This document shows positions 34,042 through 44,104 of a stretch of DNA of 64,000 nucleotides, one piece after another. The DNA comes from an uncultured Lachnospiraceae bacterium (GTDB lineage Bacteria; Bacillota; Clostridia; Lachnospirales; Lachnospiraceae): NCBI GenBank assembly GCA_947173495.1, contig CAMWFQ010000016.1, positions 1 to 64,000 of the forward strand, given 5' to 3'. Position numbers and translations under genes: made by a program. Numbering within the stretch: the stretch's first letter is position 1; each line of letters begins with the position of its first letter. Under the pieces are notes generated by a model. That model saw nothing but the letters and a program-made list of their open reading frames with translations. It was not told the origin of the DNA and ran no database searches.

Positions 34042-34184
34042 GATTCGCGAAGCGAATCATAAGAATTTGCTTCGCAAATTCCGAATAGCAGGGAAGATTG
34101 CTGCGCAAATTCTGAATCGCAAGGAAGATTGCTTCGCAAATTCCGAATTGCAGGGAAGTTTGCTTTGCAAATTCCGAACTGCAG
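34042..34184 (+). repeat. Tandem 31 bp palindromic repeats between rpsN and rpsH
   Basis: Four units of 31 bp (34064-34094, 34095-34125, 34126-34156, 34157-34184 partial), consensus AGATTGCTTCGCAAATTC then CGAATTGCAGGGA. Each contains an AATTTGC-TTC-GCAAATT-type hairpin. A separate hairpin GATTCGC-GAA-GCGAATC precedes them. No spacers, so not a CRISPR. The rest of the gap to 34255 holds only the rpsH RBS. Confidence 0.9.
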
Positions 34185-34255
34185 ATGAGCAGGAGAACGT
34201 GAAGAAAATTCCGCATATGAGGATATTGCATTGAAATTGTATAGGAGGAAATGAA

Positions 34256-34657
34256 ATGACAATGAGTGATCCTATTGCAGATATGCTTACAAGAATCCGT
34301 AATGCAAATACTGCAAAACATGATACAGTAGATGTTCCTTCTTCCAAAATGAAACTGGCGATTGCCGATATTCTTCTGGAGGAAGGCTATATTAAGAAAT
34401 ATGATCTGATTGACGAAGGAAATTTCAAGACCATTCGCATCGCACTGAAGTATGGTGCCGACAGAAGCGACAGAGTGATCAGCGGTCTTAAGAGAATTTC
34501 CAAGCCGGGTCTTCGTGTATATGCCGGTAAAGAAGAGCTCCCGAGAGTACTTGGAGGACTGGGAATTGCAATTATCTCCACTAACCAGGGCGTTGTGACG
34601 GATAAGAAGGCAAGAGAGCTTCAGGTAGGCGGCGAAGTGCTCGCATATGTATGGTAA
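34256..34657 (+). CDS. rpsH: Ribosomal protein S8
   Basis: 133 residues. 16S rRNA binder in the 30S body; in E. coli it regulates the spc operon by binding m[20 protein letters not shown] starts the protein and [20 protein letters not shown] is near the end. ATAGGAGGAAATGAA precedes ATG 34256. A 98 bp gap precedes rplF. Confidence 0.98.
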   Translation: MTMSDPIADMLTRIRNANTAKHDTVDVPSSKMKLAIADILLEEGYIKKYDLIDEGNFKTIRIALKYGADRSDRVISGLKRISKPGLRVYAGKEELPRVLGGLGIAIISTNQGVVTDKKARELQVGGEVLAYVW

Positions 34658-34755
34658 CAGAAAACCAGAAACGGTGTAAAATGCAGCAGTGCAAAGCACA
34701 GGCGTTTTCCGGATTTGATGAAAGATGTCAAGAATAATAAATAGGAGGTACGGGC

Positions 34756-35298
34756 ATGTCACGTATAGGAAGAATGCCAATCGCGGTTCCTGCAGGCGTA
34801 ACTGTAGAGATTGCAGAAAATAACAAAGTGACTGTGAAAGGTCCTAAGGGGACATTGGAAAGAGTGCTTCCTGCCGAGATGGAAATTAAGGCAGAGGGAG
34901 CTGAGATCATTGTTTCAAGACCGAATGATTTAAAGAAAATGAAATCATTGCATGGTCTTACAAGGACATTGCTTCACAATATGGTGAAGGGTGTTACTGA
35001 CGGTTATGAAAAGAAGCTGGAAGTAAACGGCGTAGGCTACAGAGCGGCAAAGGCAGGTAATAAACTGACCTTATCTCTGGGCTATTCACACCCTGTCGAG
35101 ATGATTGATCCCGAGGGCATTGAAACCGTTGTGGAAGGTCAGAATGTCATTATTGTGAAGGGAATTGATAAGGAAAAAGTCGGCCAGTTTGCAGCAGAGA
35201 TCAGAGATAAGAGAAGACCGGAGCCTTATAAGGGCAAGGGTATCAAGTATGCTGACGAAGTTATCAGACGTAAAGTTGGTAAGACTGGTAAGAAATAG
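34756..35298 (+). CDS. rplF: Ribosomal protein L6
   Basis: 180 residues. Two-domain protein near the GTPase-associated region. [15 protein letters not shown] and the C-terminal [19 protein letters not shown] are diagnostic. ATAGGAGGTACGGGC precedes ATG 34756. rplR follows after 17 bp. Confidence 0.98.
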   Translation: MSRIGRMPIAVPAGVTVEIAENNKVTVKGPKGTLERVLPAEMEIKAEGAEIIVSRPNDLKKMKSLHGLTRTLLHNMVKGVTDGYEKKLEVNGVGYRAAKAGNKLTLSLGYSHPVEMIDPEGIETVVEGQNVIIVKGIDKEKVGQFAAEIRDKRRPEPYKGKGIKYADEVIRRKVGKTGKK

Positions 35299-35315
35299 AT
35301 AAGGAGAGTGTAAAG

Positions 35316-35684
35316 ATGGTTAATAAAAAGTCAAGGCAAGAAGTTCGTGTTAAAAAACACTGGAAAATACGTAACCGTATCAGCGGCACTACCGAAAGAC
35401 CCCGTCTTGCTGTGTTCAGAAGCAATAATCATATGTATGCTCAAATTATTGACGACACAGTCGGAAACACATTAGTTTCTGCCGCAACTGTTGAAAAAGA
35501 GATCAGCGCAGAGCTTGAGAAGACCAACAATGTCGATGCAGCAGCATATCTGGGAACAGTAATTGCAAAGCGGGCAATTGAAAAAGGAATCGATACTGTA
35601 GTCTTTGACAGAGGCGGCTACATCTATCACGGTAAGGTCGCAGCATTAGCTGATGCAGCCAGAGAAGCTGGCTTGAAATTCTAG
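35316..35684 (+). CDS. rplR: Ribosomal protein L18
   Basis: 122 residues. Binds 5S rRNA with L5. [19 protein letters not shown] and [20 protein letters not shown] are typical. AAGGAGAGTGTAAAG precedes ATG 35316. rpsE follows after 17 bp. Confidence 0.98.
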   Translation: MVNKKSRQEVRVKKHWKIRNRISGTTERPRLAVFRSNNHMYAQIIDDTVGNTLVSAATVEKEISAELEKTNNVDAAAYLGTVIAKRAIEKGIDTVVFDRGGYIYHGKVAALADAAREAGLKF

Positions 35685-35701
35685 GAAGGGAGAAACTTAA
35701 C

Positions 35702-36211
35702 ATGAGACGTACAATCATCGATGTCAGCGGTATGGAATTAACTGAAAAAGTAGTTGCCATCAAGCGTGTTACCAAGGTTGTTAAGGGTGGCCGTAATATG
35801 CGTTTTACAGCTCTGGTTGTGGTTGGAGACATGAATGGTCATGTGGGCGCCGGCCTTGGAAAGGCAACAGAAATTCCGGAAGCGATCCGCAAGGGAAAAG
35901 AGGATGCGATCAAACATCTGGTTTCTGTTGCAAAAGATGAGAACAATAGTATTACACATGATTTTACAGGAAAATATGGTTCTGCTTCCGTTCTTTTGAA
36001 GAAAGCTCCTGAAGGTACTGGTATCATCGCCGGCGGTCCGGCACGTATCGTCTGCGAGCTTGCAGGTATCAAGAATATCCGTACCAAATCGCTGGGGTCC
36101 AATAATAAGCAGAACGTTGTGCTTGCAACCATTGCCGGACTGAGCGAGCTGAAGACTCCTGAAGAAGTAGCTAAGAAGCGCGGAAAATCTGTGGAAGAGA
36201 TCATAGCATAG
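35702..36211 (+). CDS. rpsE: Ribosomal protein S5
   Basis: 169 residues. Decoding-accuracy protein of the 30S body. [33 protein letters not shown] and [19 protein letters not shown] are conserved. GGAAGGGAGAAACTTAAC precedes ATG 35702. rpmD follows after 12 bp. Confidence 0.98.
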   Translation: MRRTIIDVSGMELTEKVVAIKRVTKVVKGGRNMRFTALVVVGDMNGHVGAGLGKATEIPEAIRKGKEDAIKHLVSVAKDENNSITHDFTGKYGSASVLLKKAPEGTGIIAGGPARIVCELAGIKNIRTKSLGSNNKQNVVLATIAGLSELKTPEEVAKKRGKSVEEIIA

Positions 36212-36223
36212 GAGGGAATGAAG

Positions 36224-36415
36224 ATGGCGGAACAAAAAATGTTAAAAATCACTTTGGTAAAATCTCCCATCGGTGCAGTTCCCAAGCACAAAGCTACTGT
36301 ACAGTCTATGGGATTGAGAAAACTGAACAAGACCATCGTGTTGCCCGATAATGCGGCTACAAGAGGCCAGATTCAGCAGATCAGACATTTGATTAAAGTT
36401 GAAGAAGTTGAATAA
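36224..36415 (+). CDS. rpmD: Ribosomal protein L30
   Basis: 63 residues. [20 protein letters not shown] and [13 protein letters not shown] identify it. The second ATG (36224) is chosen because GGAGGG lies 7 bp upstream; the ATG at 36218 is too close to the RBS. rplO follows after 20 bp. Confidence 0.97.
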   Translation: MAEQKMLKITLVKSPIGAVPKHKATVQSMGLRKLNKTIVLPDNAATRGQIQQIRHLIKVEEVE

Positions 36416-36435
36416 AGGATAAGGAGGTGTCAGCA

Positions 36436-36885
36436 ATGAGTTTGGAATTATCAAATTTAAGACCCGCCCAGGGTTCTAAGCACAGTGATAATTTTAGAAG
36501 AGGTCGTGGACACGGTTCAGGAAACGGCAAAACTGCCGGTAAGGGACACAAGGGTCAGAAGGCGCGTTCAGGAGCACCCAGACTGGGATTTGAAGGCGGC
36601 CAGATGCCTTTATACAGAAGAATCCCCAAGAGAGGGTTCAGATGCCCGAACACCAAAGAAATCGTGGCAATCAATATAAGTGTACTGAATGACAAATTCG
36701 AAGACGGCGCAGTGGTGGATGTAGATAAGCTTATCGAGTCCGGCATTGTCAAAAATCCCAAAGACGGAGTTAAGATCCTCGGAAACGGAGAAATAACCAA
36801 AAAGCTTACAGTAAAGGCTAATGCTTTCAGTGCATCCGCAAAAGAAAAAATTGAAGCTGCTGGTGGAAGTGCAGAGGTGATGTAA
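36436..36885 (+). CDS. rplO: Ribosomal protein L15
   Basis: 149 residues. Late 50S assembly protein. [20 protein letters not shown] and [20 protein letters not shown] are the conserved basic and glycine-rich parts. Start ATG 36436 follows AAGGAGGTGTCAGCA. Its stop overlaps the secY start by one base (TAATG). Confidence 0.98.
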   Translation: MSLELSNLRPAQGSKHSDNFRRGRGHGSGNGKTAGKGHKGQKARSGAPRLGFEGGQMPLYRRIPKRGFRCPNTKEIVAINISVLNDKFEDGAVVDVDKLIESGIVKNPKDGVKILGNGEITKKLTVKANAFSASAKEKIEAAGGSAEVM

Positions 36886-38201
36886 TGTTTTCAACCCTGA
36901 AAAATGCATTTAAAATTAAAGATATAAGGAAGAAACTGATATTTACATTCTGTATGCTGGTTGTGATCCGTTTAGGATCACAGCTTCCCGTACCGGGTGT
37001 AGACAGGCATTATTTTTCCAACTGGTTTGCACAGCAGACAGGGGGAGATGCTTTCAATTTTTTTGATGCCTTTACGGGGGGATCATTTCTTAATATGTCT
37101 GTCCTGGCATTGAACATTACACCTTATATTACCTCTTCCATTATCATGCAGCTTCTTACGATTGCAATTCCCAAGCTTGAGGAGATGCAGAGAGAAGGAG
37201 AGGATGGAAGGAAAAAGATTGCTTCTATTACCCGTTACCTGACGGTAGGGCTTGCATTGATTGAGTCCTCGGCGCTGGCTATTACCTTTGGCAGAAGCGG
37301 GCTTCTGGAGGATTATAATTTCTTTAATGTGATCACGGTAATTGCAGCTCTTACAGCGGGAAGTGCATTCCTCATGTGGATTGGAGAGAGGATCACAGAA
37401 AAAGGAGTAGGAAACGGAATTTCTATTGTACTCGTTATCAATATTATTTCCAGGATCCCTCAGGACATTACCCAGCTTTTCGAACAGTTTGTGTTTGGAA
37501 AGGCAATTGCGGTGGGAGCGCTGGCAGCTGTGATTATCGTAGCAATTATTGTATTAATGGTGGTATTGGTAATCATCTTAAATGACGGTACGCGTAAAAT
37601 TCCCGTACAGTATGCCAAAAAGGTACAGGGCAGAAAAATGGTAGGCGGTCAGACATCTTCTATTCCCCTTAAGGTGAATACGTCGGGTGTTATACCTATT
37701 ATTTTCGCCTCATCACTGATGCAGCTTCCTGTAATTGTGTGCGGATTTTTCGGATACAGCGGAAGCGGAGTGTGGGCGCATATTTTAAGAGGATTAAGTT
37801 CCAGTAACTGGTGCAAGCCGGGTGAACTGGTATATTCCATAGGACTCCTGGTATACGTGGCACTGGTAATTTTCTTTGCCTATTTCTACACCTCTATTAC
37901 CTTTAATCCGATTGAGATTGCCGAAAATATGAAAAAGCAGGGCGGATTTATTCCTGGTATCAGACCGGGCAGACCCACCAGCGAATATCTGACAAGGATT
38001 TTAAACTATATTGTTTTCATCGGAGCAGTGGGGCTCACCATTGTGTGTGTGATTCCCTTTGTGTTTAATGGGGTATTTGGTGCGTCAGTATCCTTTGGAG
38101 GAACCAGTCTTATCATTATTGTCAGTGTTGTGCTTGAAACCATGAAGCAGATCGAATCACAGATGCTGGTACGTAACTACAAAGGTTTTTTAAATGACTG
38201 A
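36885..38201 (+). CDS. secY: Protein translocase subunit SecY
   Basis: 438 residues, ten membrane helices. Channel of the Sec secretion pathway. Conserved parts: RLGSQLPVPGVDR near the N-terminus, NITPYITSSIIMQLLTIAIP, GERITEKGVGNGISI, and the cytoplasmic loop NPIEIAENMKKQGGFIPGIR. Coupled to rplO. The gap to adk (38202-38308) contains an imperfect stem-loop (AGAGG ... CCTCT with inner AAAGGAA/TTCCTTT), perhaps an attenuator. Confidence 0.98.
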   Translation: MFSTLKNAFKIKDIRKKLIFTFCMLVVIRLGSQLPVPGVDRHYFSNWFAQQTGGDAFNFFDAFTGGSFLNMSVLALNITPYITSSIIMQLLTIAIPKLEEMQREGEDGRKKIASITRYLTVGLALIESSALAITFGRSGLLEDYNFFNVITVIAALTAGSAFLMWIGERITEKGVGNGISIVLVINIISRIPQDITQLFEQFVFGKAIAVGALAAVIIVAIIVLMVVLVIILNDGTRKIPVQYAKKVQGRKMVGGQTSSIPLKVNTSGVIPIIFASSLMQLPVIVCGFFGYSGSGVWAHILRGLSSSNWCKPGELVYSIGLLVYVALVIFFAYFYTSITFNPIEIAENMKKQGGFIPGIRPGRPTSEYLTRILNYIVFIGAVGLTIVCVIPFVFNGVFGASVSFGGTSLIIIVSVVLETMKQIESQMLVRNYKGFLND

Positions 38202-38308
38202 CAGGTCAGAAGTTGTATATTTAGAGGTTAAAGGAATGTATTTTCCTTTTGCCTCTATATTTAAATTAGATGCTTTTGAACAGCAGATTTCCACGGGAGG
38301 AAATGGAT

Positions 38309-38950
38309 ATGAAGATTATCATGCTGGGAGCACCCGGCGCAGGAAAAGGGACACAGGCCAAAATGATTGCGGAGCAGTACGCTATACCTCATATTTCCAC
38401 AGGGGATATTTTCAGGGCGAACATCAAAAACGGGACGGATTTGGGCATGGAAGCCAAAAAATACATGGATCAGGGACTTTTGGTCCCGGATGAGCTTACC
38501 GTCAGGATCCTTCTGGATCGAGTGGCGAAGGATGACTGCAGGGACGGATACGTACTGGATGGATTTCCCAGGACCATTCCCCAGGCACAGGTTCTCGACA
38601 AAGCGCTTGAAGAAATAGAGGATAAGATCGATTTTGCCATCGATGTTGATGTGCCGGATGAAAATATCATTAAAAGGATGGGCGGCAGACGCTCCTGTTC
38701 TAAGTGCGGCGCCATCTATCATCTGGAGTATATTCCGCCTGAGACGGAAGGAATCTGCGACGGCTGTCAGGGAGAGCTGGTTCTGAGAGACGATGATAAA
38801 CCTGAGACGGTGAAAAACAGACTGGATGTTTATCATAAGCAGACACAGCCTCTGATCGATTTTTATGAGAAAAAGGGGATCTTAAAGACAGTAGATGGCA
38901 CACAGAATATGAAAGATGTATTTGCAGCAATTGTTGCGATCCTGGGATAA
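38309..38950 (+). CDS. adk: Adenylate kinase
   Basis: 213 residues. Converts AMP and ATP to two ADP. P-loop GAPGAGKGTQAK, AMP site HISTGDIFRANI, and the catalytic DGFPRTIPQA. The LID domain has four cysteines (CSKC and CDGC), so it is the zinc-binding form usual in Gram-positives. The ATG at 38309 is preferred because GGGAGG lies 8 bp upstream; an ATG two codons earlier is too close. Confidence 0.98.
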   Translation: MKIIMLGAPGAGKGTQAKMIAEQYAIPHISTGDIFRANIKNGTDLGMEAKKYMDQGLLVPDELTVRILLDRVAKDDCRDGYVLDGFPRTIPQAQVLDKALEEIEDKIDFAIDVDVPDENIIKRMGGRRSCSKCGAIYHLEYIPPETEGICDGCQGELVLRDDDKPETVKNRLDVYHKQTQPLIDFYEKKGILKTVDGTQNMKDVFAAIVAILG

Positions 38951-38956
38951 CAGACT

Positions 38957-39727
38957 ATGGCGGTGACAATCAAATCAAAAAGAGAAATTGAGTTGATGCG
39001 GGAGTCCTGCAGAATTCTTGCAGAGGTTCATGCACAGCTTGGAGAAGCAATAAAGCCGGGAATATCGACCTGGGATATCAATGCCCTGGGTGATAAGCTG
39101 ATCCGCAGCTATGGATGTGTACCAAATTTTCTGAATTATAATGGTTATCCTGCCTCGATCTGTGTTTCTGTAAATGATGAGGTGGTTCATGGCATTCCTT
39201 CCAGGGAGAGAGTATTAAAGGAGGGGGACATCGTCAGTCTGGATGCAGGGCTCATTTATAAGGGATATCATTCTGACGCGGCACGTACCCATCCGGTAGG
39301 CAGGATAAGCTCGAAAGCGGAAAGACTGATCGCAGTTACCAGACAGAGTTTTTTTGAGGGAATGAAGTATGCGCTGGCCGGAAATCATCTGTATGATATT
39401 TCAAATGCCATTGACGCTTTCTGTACCCGCTATGGATATGGTGTGGTAAGAGACCTGGTGGGGCATGGAATCGGTACGCATCTTCATGAGGAACCGCAGA
39501 TACCGAATTTCAGACAATGGAGAAAAGGAATCCGGCTGCGTCCGGGAATGACGCTGGCCATTGAACCCATGATCAATATGGGCGGTTACAGGGTACGGTG
39601 GCTGGAAGATGAATGGACGGTGGTAACGCAGGATGGCTCTCTTTCGGCACATTATGAAAACACCGTGCTGATCACGGAAGGAAAACCGGAAATCCTCACG
39701 CTGCTGCCGGAGGATAGCGGTACTTGA
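38957..39727 (+). CDS. map: Methionine aminopeptidase, type I
   Basis: 256 residues. Removes the initiator methionine. Metal ligands visible in SLDAGLIYKGYHSDAART (Asp, Asp), GHGIGTHLHEEPQI (His), AIEPMIN (Glu) and SAHYENTVLIT (Glu). ATG 38957 lies 6 bp after adk and has only a weak RBS, suggesting coupling. The stop overlaps a possible TTG start of the next gene. Confidence 0.98.
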   Translation: MAVTIKSKREIELMRESCRILAEVHAQLGEAIKPGISTWDINALGDKLIRSYGCVPNFLNYNGYPASICVSVNDEVVHGIPSRERVLKEGDIVSLDAGLIYKGYHSDAARTHPVGRISSKAERLIAVTRQSFFEGMKYALAGNHLYDISNAIDAFCTRYGYGVVRDLVGHGIGTHLHEEPQIPNFRQWRKGIRLRPGMTLAIEPMINMGGYRVRWLEDEWTVVTQDGSLSAHYENTVLITEGKPEILTLLPEDSGT

Positions 39728-39744
39728 AAGAACAGGTGGAACCT

Positions 39745-40023
39745 ATGACGGGAATGTTTGCCATATCAAAAGCAGGACACGATAAGGGGCAGATGTATCT
39801 TATCATAAAGGAAGAGGGAGATTTTGCCTATCTGGCGGATGGAAAAAGCAGAACTCCTGATCATCCCAAAAAGAAAAGGAAAAAGCATTTGCAGCTTATA
39901 AAATCAGAAGAGAAGGCTCTCACTCAAAAACTGAAAAGCGGAGCAGTCATATATAATGAAGAAATCAGGTTTGCAATTAAAGTAAGGACAAAAAATCAGG
40001 AGGTAGCGAATGTCAAAGGCTGA
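39745..40023 (+). CDS. KOW-domain RNA-binding protein (L14e-like)
   Basis: 92 residues from ATG 39745 (AGGTGG upstream); a TTG at 39724 overlapping the map stop would add 7 residues. It starts [20 protein letters not shown], a KOW-type RNA-binding fold similar to archaeal/eukaryotic L14e, then a Lys-rich stretch ([14 protein letters not shown]). Found at this place, between map and infA, in many Firmicutes; a translation role is likely but not demonstrated. Overlaps infA by 14 bp. Confidence 0.85.
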   Translation: MTGMFAISKAGHDKGQMYLIIKEEGDFAYLADGKSRTPDHPKKKRKKHLQLIKSEEKALTQKLKSGAVIYNEEIRFAIKVRTKNQEVANVKG

Positions 40024-40228
40024 TGTAATAGAAATTGAAGGAACTGTAGTGGAGAAGCTCCCAAATACCATGTTTCAGGTAGAGCTTGAAAATGGGCACA
40101 GGGTGCTCGCGCACATCAGTGGGAAGCTCAGGCAGAATTTTATTCGGATTCTTCCCGGTGACAAGGTGACTCTGGAGTTATCCCCCTATGATTTGAGCAA
40201 GGGCAGAATTATCTGGAGAGATAAATAA
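40010..40228 (+). CDS. infA: Translation initiation factor IF-1
   Basis: 72 residues, exact length. OB-fold protein that blocks the A site during initiation. [36 protein letters not shown] and [20 protein letters not shown] are canonical. CAGGAGGTAGCGA precedes ATG 40010. A new promoter lies just after the stop. Confidence 0.98.
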   Translation: MSKADVIEIEGTVVEKLPNTMFQVELENGHRVLAHISGKLRQNFIRILPGDKVTLELSPYDLSKGRIIWRDK

Positions 40229-40234
40229 AATCCC

Positions 40235-40263
40235 TTGCATTTAGTAAGGCATCATGCTATAAT
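40235..40263 (+). promoter_or_regulatory. Internal promoter ahead of rpmJ
   Basis: TTGCAT (40235-40240), 17 bp spacer, TATAAT (40258-40263). It allows separate expression of rpmJ-rpsM-rpsK-rpsD-rpoA-rplQ. Confidence 0.8.
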
Positions 40264-40295
40264 GTAAAACGGTCTTTTTTGAAAGGAGGTTTAAC

Positions 40296-40409
40296 ATGAA
40301 GGTTAGATCATCAGTAAAACCGATTTGCGAAAAGTGCAAAATTATCAAGAGAAAAGGACGTATCAGAGTGATCTGTGAGAATCCTAAGCACAAACAGAGA
40401 CAAGGATAA
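40296..40409 (+). CDS. rpmJ: Ribosomal protein L36
   Basis: 37 residues: [19 protein letters not shown] at the start and [11 protein letters not shown] at the end. The zinc ligands (C-X2-C, Cys, His) are present, so it is the C+ form. AAAGGAGGTTTAAC precedes ATG 40296. Followed by a 350 bp non-coding gap. Confidence 0.97.
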   Translation: MKVRSSVKPICEKCKIIKRKGRIRVICENPKHKQRQG

Positions 40410-40759
40410 TCCGTTGCTGAAAGCAGGAGGGTTCTTGTCCAATTATTATGAGCGGCTGCGGCGCAGAAATCTGCGCTGATTAATATAATTGTACGAAGGA
40501 GCCTTGGTGATTACTTCTTGGTTCATGAAATTTTTCGCACGTGAAATATTCGCACGTGAATTTTTCATGTAAGATCGGAAAAATCCGGTTGGGCGCTTGA
40601 TCCCGATAGCATAAAGTGTTTCGCAAAACACGAAACGGTGAACAAAATGCAAAGCGTTTTGTCCCGAAAAATGATTTGCGAAGCAAAACATTTTTCGGTG
40701 CCCCAATCAATTAGTATCAGCGCATGATAAATGCGTGAAAGAAAATGGAGGAAATGTAA
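40410..40759 (+). other. 350 bp gap between rpmJ and rpsM with clustered palindromes
   Basis: No credible gene. Stems seen: GCGCAGA/TCTGCGC (40461-40476), a symmetric block with two TTCGCACGTGAA copies between CATGAAA and TTTCATG (about 40523-40570), ACAAAATGC/GCGTTTTGT (40642-40662), and CCGAAAAATG/CATTTTTCGG (40664-40673 with 40689-40698). The last 20 bp hold the rpsM RBS (ATGGAGGAAATGTAA). An operon gap this long here is unusual. Confidence 0.8.
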
Positions 40760-41128
40760 ATGGCTCGTATTGCAGGTGTTGATTTACCCAGAGAGAAACG
40801 CGTGGAAATTGGTTTGACTTATGTTTATGGAATCGGAAGAACAAGTTCCAACAAGATTCTGGCAGCAGCAAAGGTTAATCCCGATACCCGTGTCAGAGAG
40901 CTGACGGATGATGAAGTGAAGAGAATCAGTGAAGTGATTGAAGCTGATTATATGGTGGAAGGCGATCTCAGAAGAGAAGTTGCCATGAACATCAAGCGTC
41001 TTCAGGAAATCGGATGCTATAGAGGAATCCGTCACAGAAAAGGTCTTCCTGTGCGTGGACAGAACACAAAGACAAACGCAAGAACAAGAAAAGGCCCTAA
41101 GCGTACTGTTGCAAACAAGAAGAAATAA
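40760..41128 (+). CDS. rpsM: Ribosomal protein S13
   Basis: 122 residues. 30S head protein bridging to the 50S subunit. [40 protein letters not shown] and the basic tail are diagnostic. ATGGAGGAAATGTAA precedes ATG 40760. rpsK follows after 58 bp. Confidence 0.98.
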   Translation: MARIAGVDLPREKRVEIGLTYVYGIGRTSSNKILAAAKVNPDTRVRELTDDEVKRISEVIEADYMVEGDLRREVAMNIKRLQEIGCYRGIRHRKGLPVRGQNTKTNARTRKGPKRTVANKKK

Positions 41129-41186
41129 TCAGAAAAGTTTTATTCGGAAACAACTCATAACGATTGAAGAAAGTAGGTTAGTTTAA

Positions 41187-41585
41187 ATGGCAGCAAAAAA
41201 AGTTACCAAAAAAGTGACAAAAAAACGTGTCAAGAAAAACGTTGAACGTGGACAGGCACATATTCAGTCTTCCTTTAACAATACAATTGTTACGCTGACA
41301 GACAGCGAAGGAAATGCACTGAGCTGGGCAAGTGCCGGTGGTCTTGGTTTTAGAGGTTCAAGGAAATCTACTCCCTATGCGGCTCAGATGGCTGCAGAAA
41401 CGGCAGCTAAGGCTGCTCAGGTACACGGCTTAAAGACTGTTGATGTAATGGTCAAGGGCCCCGGTTCAGGACGTGAGGCGGCAATCCGCGCACTTTCCGC
41501 ATGCGGACTGGAAGTGACCAGCATCAGGGACGTAACGCCTGTACCTCATAATGGATGCCGCCCGCCCAAGCGCCGTCGTGTATAG
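41187..41585 (+). CDS. rpsK: Ribosomal protein S11
   Basis: 132 residues. Platform protein near the Shine-Dalgarno helix. [34 protein letters not shown] and the C-terminal [16 protein letters not shown] identify it. ATG 41187 has GAAGAAAGTAGG upstream, a weak RBS. A 122 bp gap without gene follows. Confidence 0.98.
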   Translation: MAAKKVTKKVTKKRVKKNVERGQAHIQSSFNNTIVTLTDSEGNALSWASAGGLGFRGSRKSTPYAAQMAAETAAKAAQVHGLKTVDVMVKGPGSGREAAIRALSACGLEVTSIRDVTPVPHNGCRPPKRRRV

Positions 41586-41707
41586 TGATGGAAAAGGCTC
41601 TGTGCAGAGCATGTGCAGTGTACTGCATAAAGCAGATTTTTTTAAAATGAATAACAATAGTTGGAAGAAGGCGCACAGCGCTGTAAACAATAGCAGGAGG
41701 TAAAAGA

Positions 41708-42301
41708 ATGGCAGTAAACAGAGTACCGGTATTAAAGAGATGCAGGTCACTTGGTCTTGATCCCGTATTTTTGGGATATGACAAAAAATCAAACAGAACC
41801 AATGCAAGAGCAGGCAAGAAGGTCAGTGAGTATGGGCTTCAGCTGAGAGAAAAGCAGAAAGCAAAATTCATCTACGGTGTGCTTGAAAAGCCTTTCAGAA
41901 ACTATTATGAGAGAGCAGACAGGATGAAGGGAATGACAGGTGAAAACCTGATGATCATGCTTGAGAGCAGACTTGACAGCGTTGTTTTCAGAATGGGATT
42001 TGCGAGAACCAGAAGAGAGGCAAGACAGATCGTAGGTCATCAGCATATCCTGGTTAACGGCAAGCGTGTTCAGATTCCCTCCTATATGATAAAGGCAGGA
42101 GATGTGATTGAAATCAGAGAGAAATCAAAATCTCTGCAGAGATATAAGGATATCTTTGAAGTAACAGCAGGCAGACTTGTTCCCGAATGGCTCGAGGTTG
42201 ACCAGGAGGCATTTAAAGGAACTGTCAAGAACCTTCCCACAAGAGAAATGATCGATGTTCCTGTAAATGAAATGCTTATCGTCGAGTTGTATTCCAAATA
42301 A
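41708..42301 (+). CDS. rpsD: Ribosomal protein S4
   Basis: 197 residues. Primary 16S rRNA binder; its S4 RNA-binding domain is [20 protein letters not shown]. The N-terminal zinc-type cysteines are mostly absent (a single Cys in [11 protein letters not shown]), so it is the C-minus form. GGAGGTAAAAGA precedes ATG 41708. rpoA follows after 60 bp. Confidence 0.97.
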   Translation: MAVNRVPVLKRCRSLGLDPVFLGYDKKSNRTNARAGKKVSEYGLQLREKQKAKFIYGVLEKPFRNYYERADRMKGMTGENLMIMLESRLDSVVFRMGFARTRREARQIVGHQHILVNGKRVQIPSYMIKAGDVIEIREKSKSLQRYKDIFEVTAGRLVPEWLEVDQEAFKGTVKNLPTREMIDVPVNEMLIVELYSK

Positions 42302-42361
42302 TATGCAGATAGGCTATGTGCATAGGCGATATGATATGGTTTGTAAAGGAGGGTATTTGCG

Positions 42362-43321
42362 GTGTTTGATTTTGAAAGACCAAATATTGAGGTGGCAGAG
42401 ATCTCTGAAGATAAGAAATACGGCAGATTTGTCGTAGAACCTTTGGAGAGGGGTTATGGTATCACACTCGGTAATTCACTGAGAAGAATTATGCTCTCTT
42501 CCCTTCCCGGCGCTGCGGTAAGTCAGGTTAAAATCGAAGGTGTTCTTCATGAGTTCAGTTCTATCGAAGGCATCAAAGAAGATGTAACTGAGATTATCAT
42601 GAACATCAAGAGTCTTGCCATCAAAAATGACAGCGATACAAATGAACCAAAGACTGCATATATAGAGTATGAGGGGGAAGGCATTGTCAGAGCTTCAGAT
42701 ATTCAGTGTGACCAGGATATTCAGATCTTAAATCCTGATCTGACGATTGCCACCTTAAACGGTAAGAATACCAAGCTTTACATGGAACTGACTATTACAA
42801 AAGGCAGAGGCTATGTGAGCGCCGATAAGAATAAGAGTGAAGATTTACCCATTGGTGTCATTGCAGTGGATTCTATCTACACACCGGTGGAGAGAGTGAA
42901 TGTGACCGTTGAAAATACCCGTGTAGGTCAGATTACAGACTTTGATAAGCTGATACTGGATGTTTATACAAACGGAACACTGGCCCCTGATGAAGCAGTC
43001 AGTCTGGCTGCGAAGGTACTGAGTGAGCATTTAAATCTTTTTATCGATCTTTCTGAAAATGCCAAGGTGGCGGAAGTCATGGTGGAAAAGGAAGAGGATG
43101 AAAAGGAAAAGGTTCTGGAAATGAGTATTGATGAGCTGGAGCTTTCGGTACGCTCTTATAATTGTTTAAAGCGTGCCGGTATCAATACGGTGGAGGAGCT
43201 GACCAATAAAACTTCTGATGATATGATGAAGGTTCGTAATCTCGGCCGTAAATCATTGGAAGAAGTTCTGGCCAAATTAAAAGAGCTGGGATTACAGTTA
43301 AATCCCAGTGAAGAAGCATAA
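42362..43321 (+). CDS. rpoA: DNA-directed RNA polymerase subunit alpha
   Basis: 319 residues. The N-terminal domain (dimerisation, beta/beta' assembly) has [19 protein letters not shown]; the C-terminal domain (UP-element and activator contact) has [20 protein letters not shown] and [17 protein letters not shown]. Start GTG at 42362 with AAAGGAGGGTATTTGC. A 226 bp gap with small stem-loops leads to rplQ. Confidence 0.98.
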   Translation: MFDFERPNIEVAEISEDKKYGRFVVEPLERGYGITLGNSLRRIMLSSLPGAAVSQVKIEGVLHEFSSIEGIKEDVTEIIMNIKSLAIKNDSDTNEPKTAYIEYEGEGIVRASDIQCDQDIQILNPDLTIATLNGKNTKLYMELTITKGRGYVSADKNKSEDLPIGVIAVDSIYTPVERVNVTVENTRVGQITDFDKLILDVYTNGTLAPDEAVSLAAKVLSEHLNLFIDLSENAKVAEVMVEKEEDEKEKVLEMSIDELELSVRSYNCLKRAGINTVEELTNKTSDDMMKVRNLGRKSLEEVLAKLKELGLQLNPSEEA

Positions 43322-43547
43322 AAATAGAAGCGGACCGGGGCAGTAAATCCAAAGAGGGTGTCCCGTGTTCTCGAGAGTGGTCTGTGCATATAGTGAACCG
43401 CTAAAATTTTTGTTTCGGGCGTTCACGGTGCCGATTTTGTGCTGTGTGAAATGCAGCACTTACCTTACAAAGTTGTTGCACTGCATTCGGTAAGTAAGTC
43501 CAAAGAGCGTGGCCGGATGTACCATGGATTGAGAAAGGAGCCTGAAA

Positions 43548-44084
43548 ATGGCAAAATACAGAAAACTTGGCAGGACATCAAGCCAAAGAAAAGCGTTACT
43601 TAGAAATCAGGTGACAGCCCTTATTTATAAAGGGAAGATTGTTACCACCCTGGCGAGAGCAAAAGAAGTTCAGAAGATTGCGGATGGACTGATTGCGCTA
43701 GCTGCAAAAGAAAAAGATAACTACGAAAAGGTTACCGTTTCCGCAAAAGTTCCCTTAAAGGACAAGGACGGAAAGAGAGTAAAAGAAGTAGTGGATGGCA
43801 AGAAGGTTACCAAGTATGAGACAATCCAGAAAGAGATCAAGAAGGATCTCCCTTCCAGACTTCATGCAAGGCACCAGATGCTGAAAGTACTGTACCCGGT
43901 AACAGAAGTTCCTACCAAGAATGCCGGTAAGAAGAGAGGCACAAAGAAAGTAGACTTGGTAGCGAAACTCTTTGATGAGTATGGCCCCAGGTACGCAAGC
44001 CGTAAGGGCGGTTATACAAGAATCGTCAAGATCGGACAGCGTAAGGGCGACGGCGCCATGGAAGTGGTACTGGAGCTGGTATAA
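43548..44084 (+). CDS. rplQ: Ribosomal protein L17 with a lineage-type insertion
   Basis: 178 residues against about 115-130 in most bacteria. The N-terminal [20 protein letters not shown] and the C-terminal [20 protein letters not shown] are normal. The extra ~50 residues lie in the middle (from [20 protein letters not shown] to [16 protein letters not shown]) and are rich in Lys. I believe this insert is common in Lachnospiraceae. AAAGGAGCCTGAAA precedes ATG 43548. Last gene of the superoperon, ending in a terminator. Confidence 0.97.
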   Translation: MAKYRKLGRTSSQRKALLRNQVTALIYKGKIVTTLARAKEVQKIADGLIALAAKEKDNYEKVTVSAKVPLKDKDGKRVKEVVDGKKVTKYETIQKEIKKDLPSRLHARHQMLKVLYPVTEVPTKNAGKKRGTKKVDLVAKLFDEYGPRYASRKGGYTRIVKIGQRKGDGAMEVVLELV

Positions 44085-44104
44085 GAAAAGTGATGTGTAT
44101 AAAA

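Noticed and set aside
34064-34184. CRISPR array in the rpsN-rpsH gap
   Set aside because: Tandem 31 bp units without spacers inside a ribosomal operon.
33866-34780. Minus-strand open frame of 304 codons across rpsN, repeats and rpsH
   Set aside because: Opposite to clear ribosomal protein genes; repetitive product arises from the tandem repeats.
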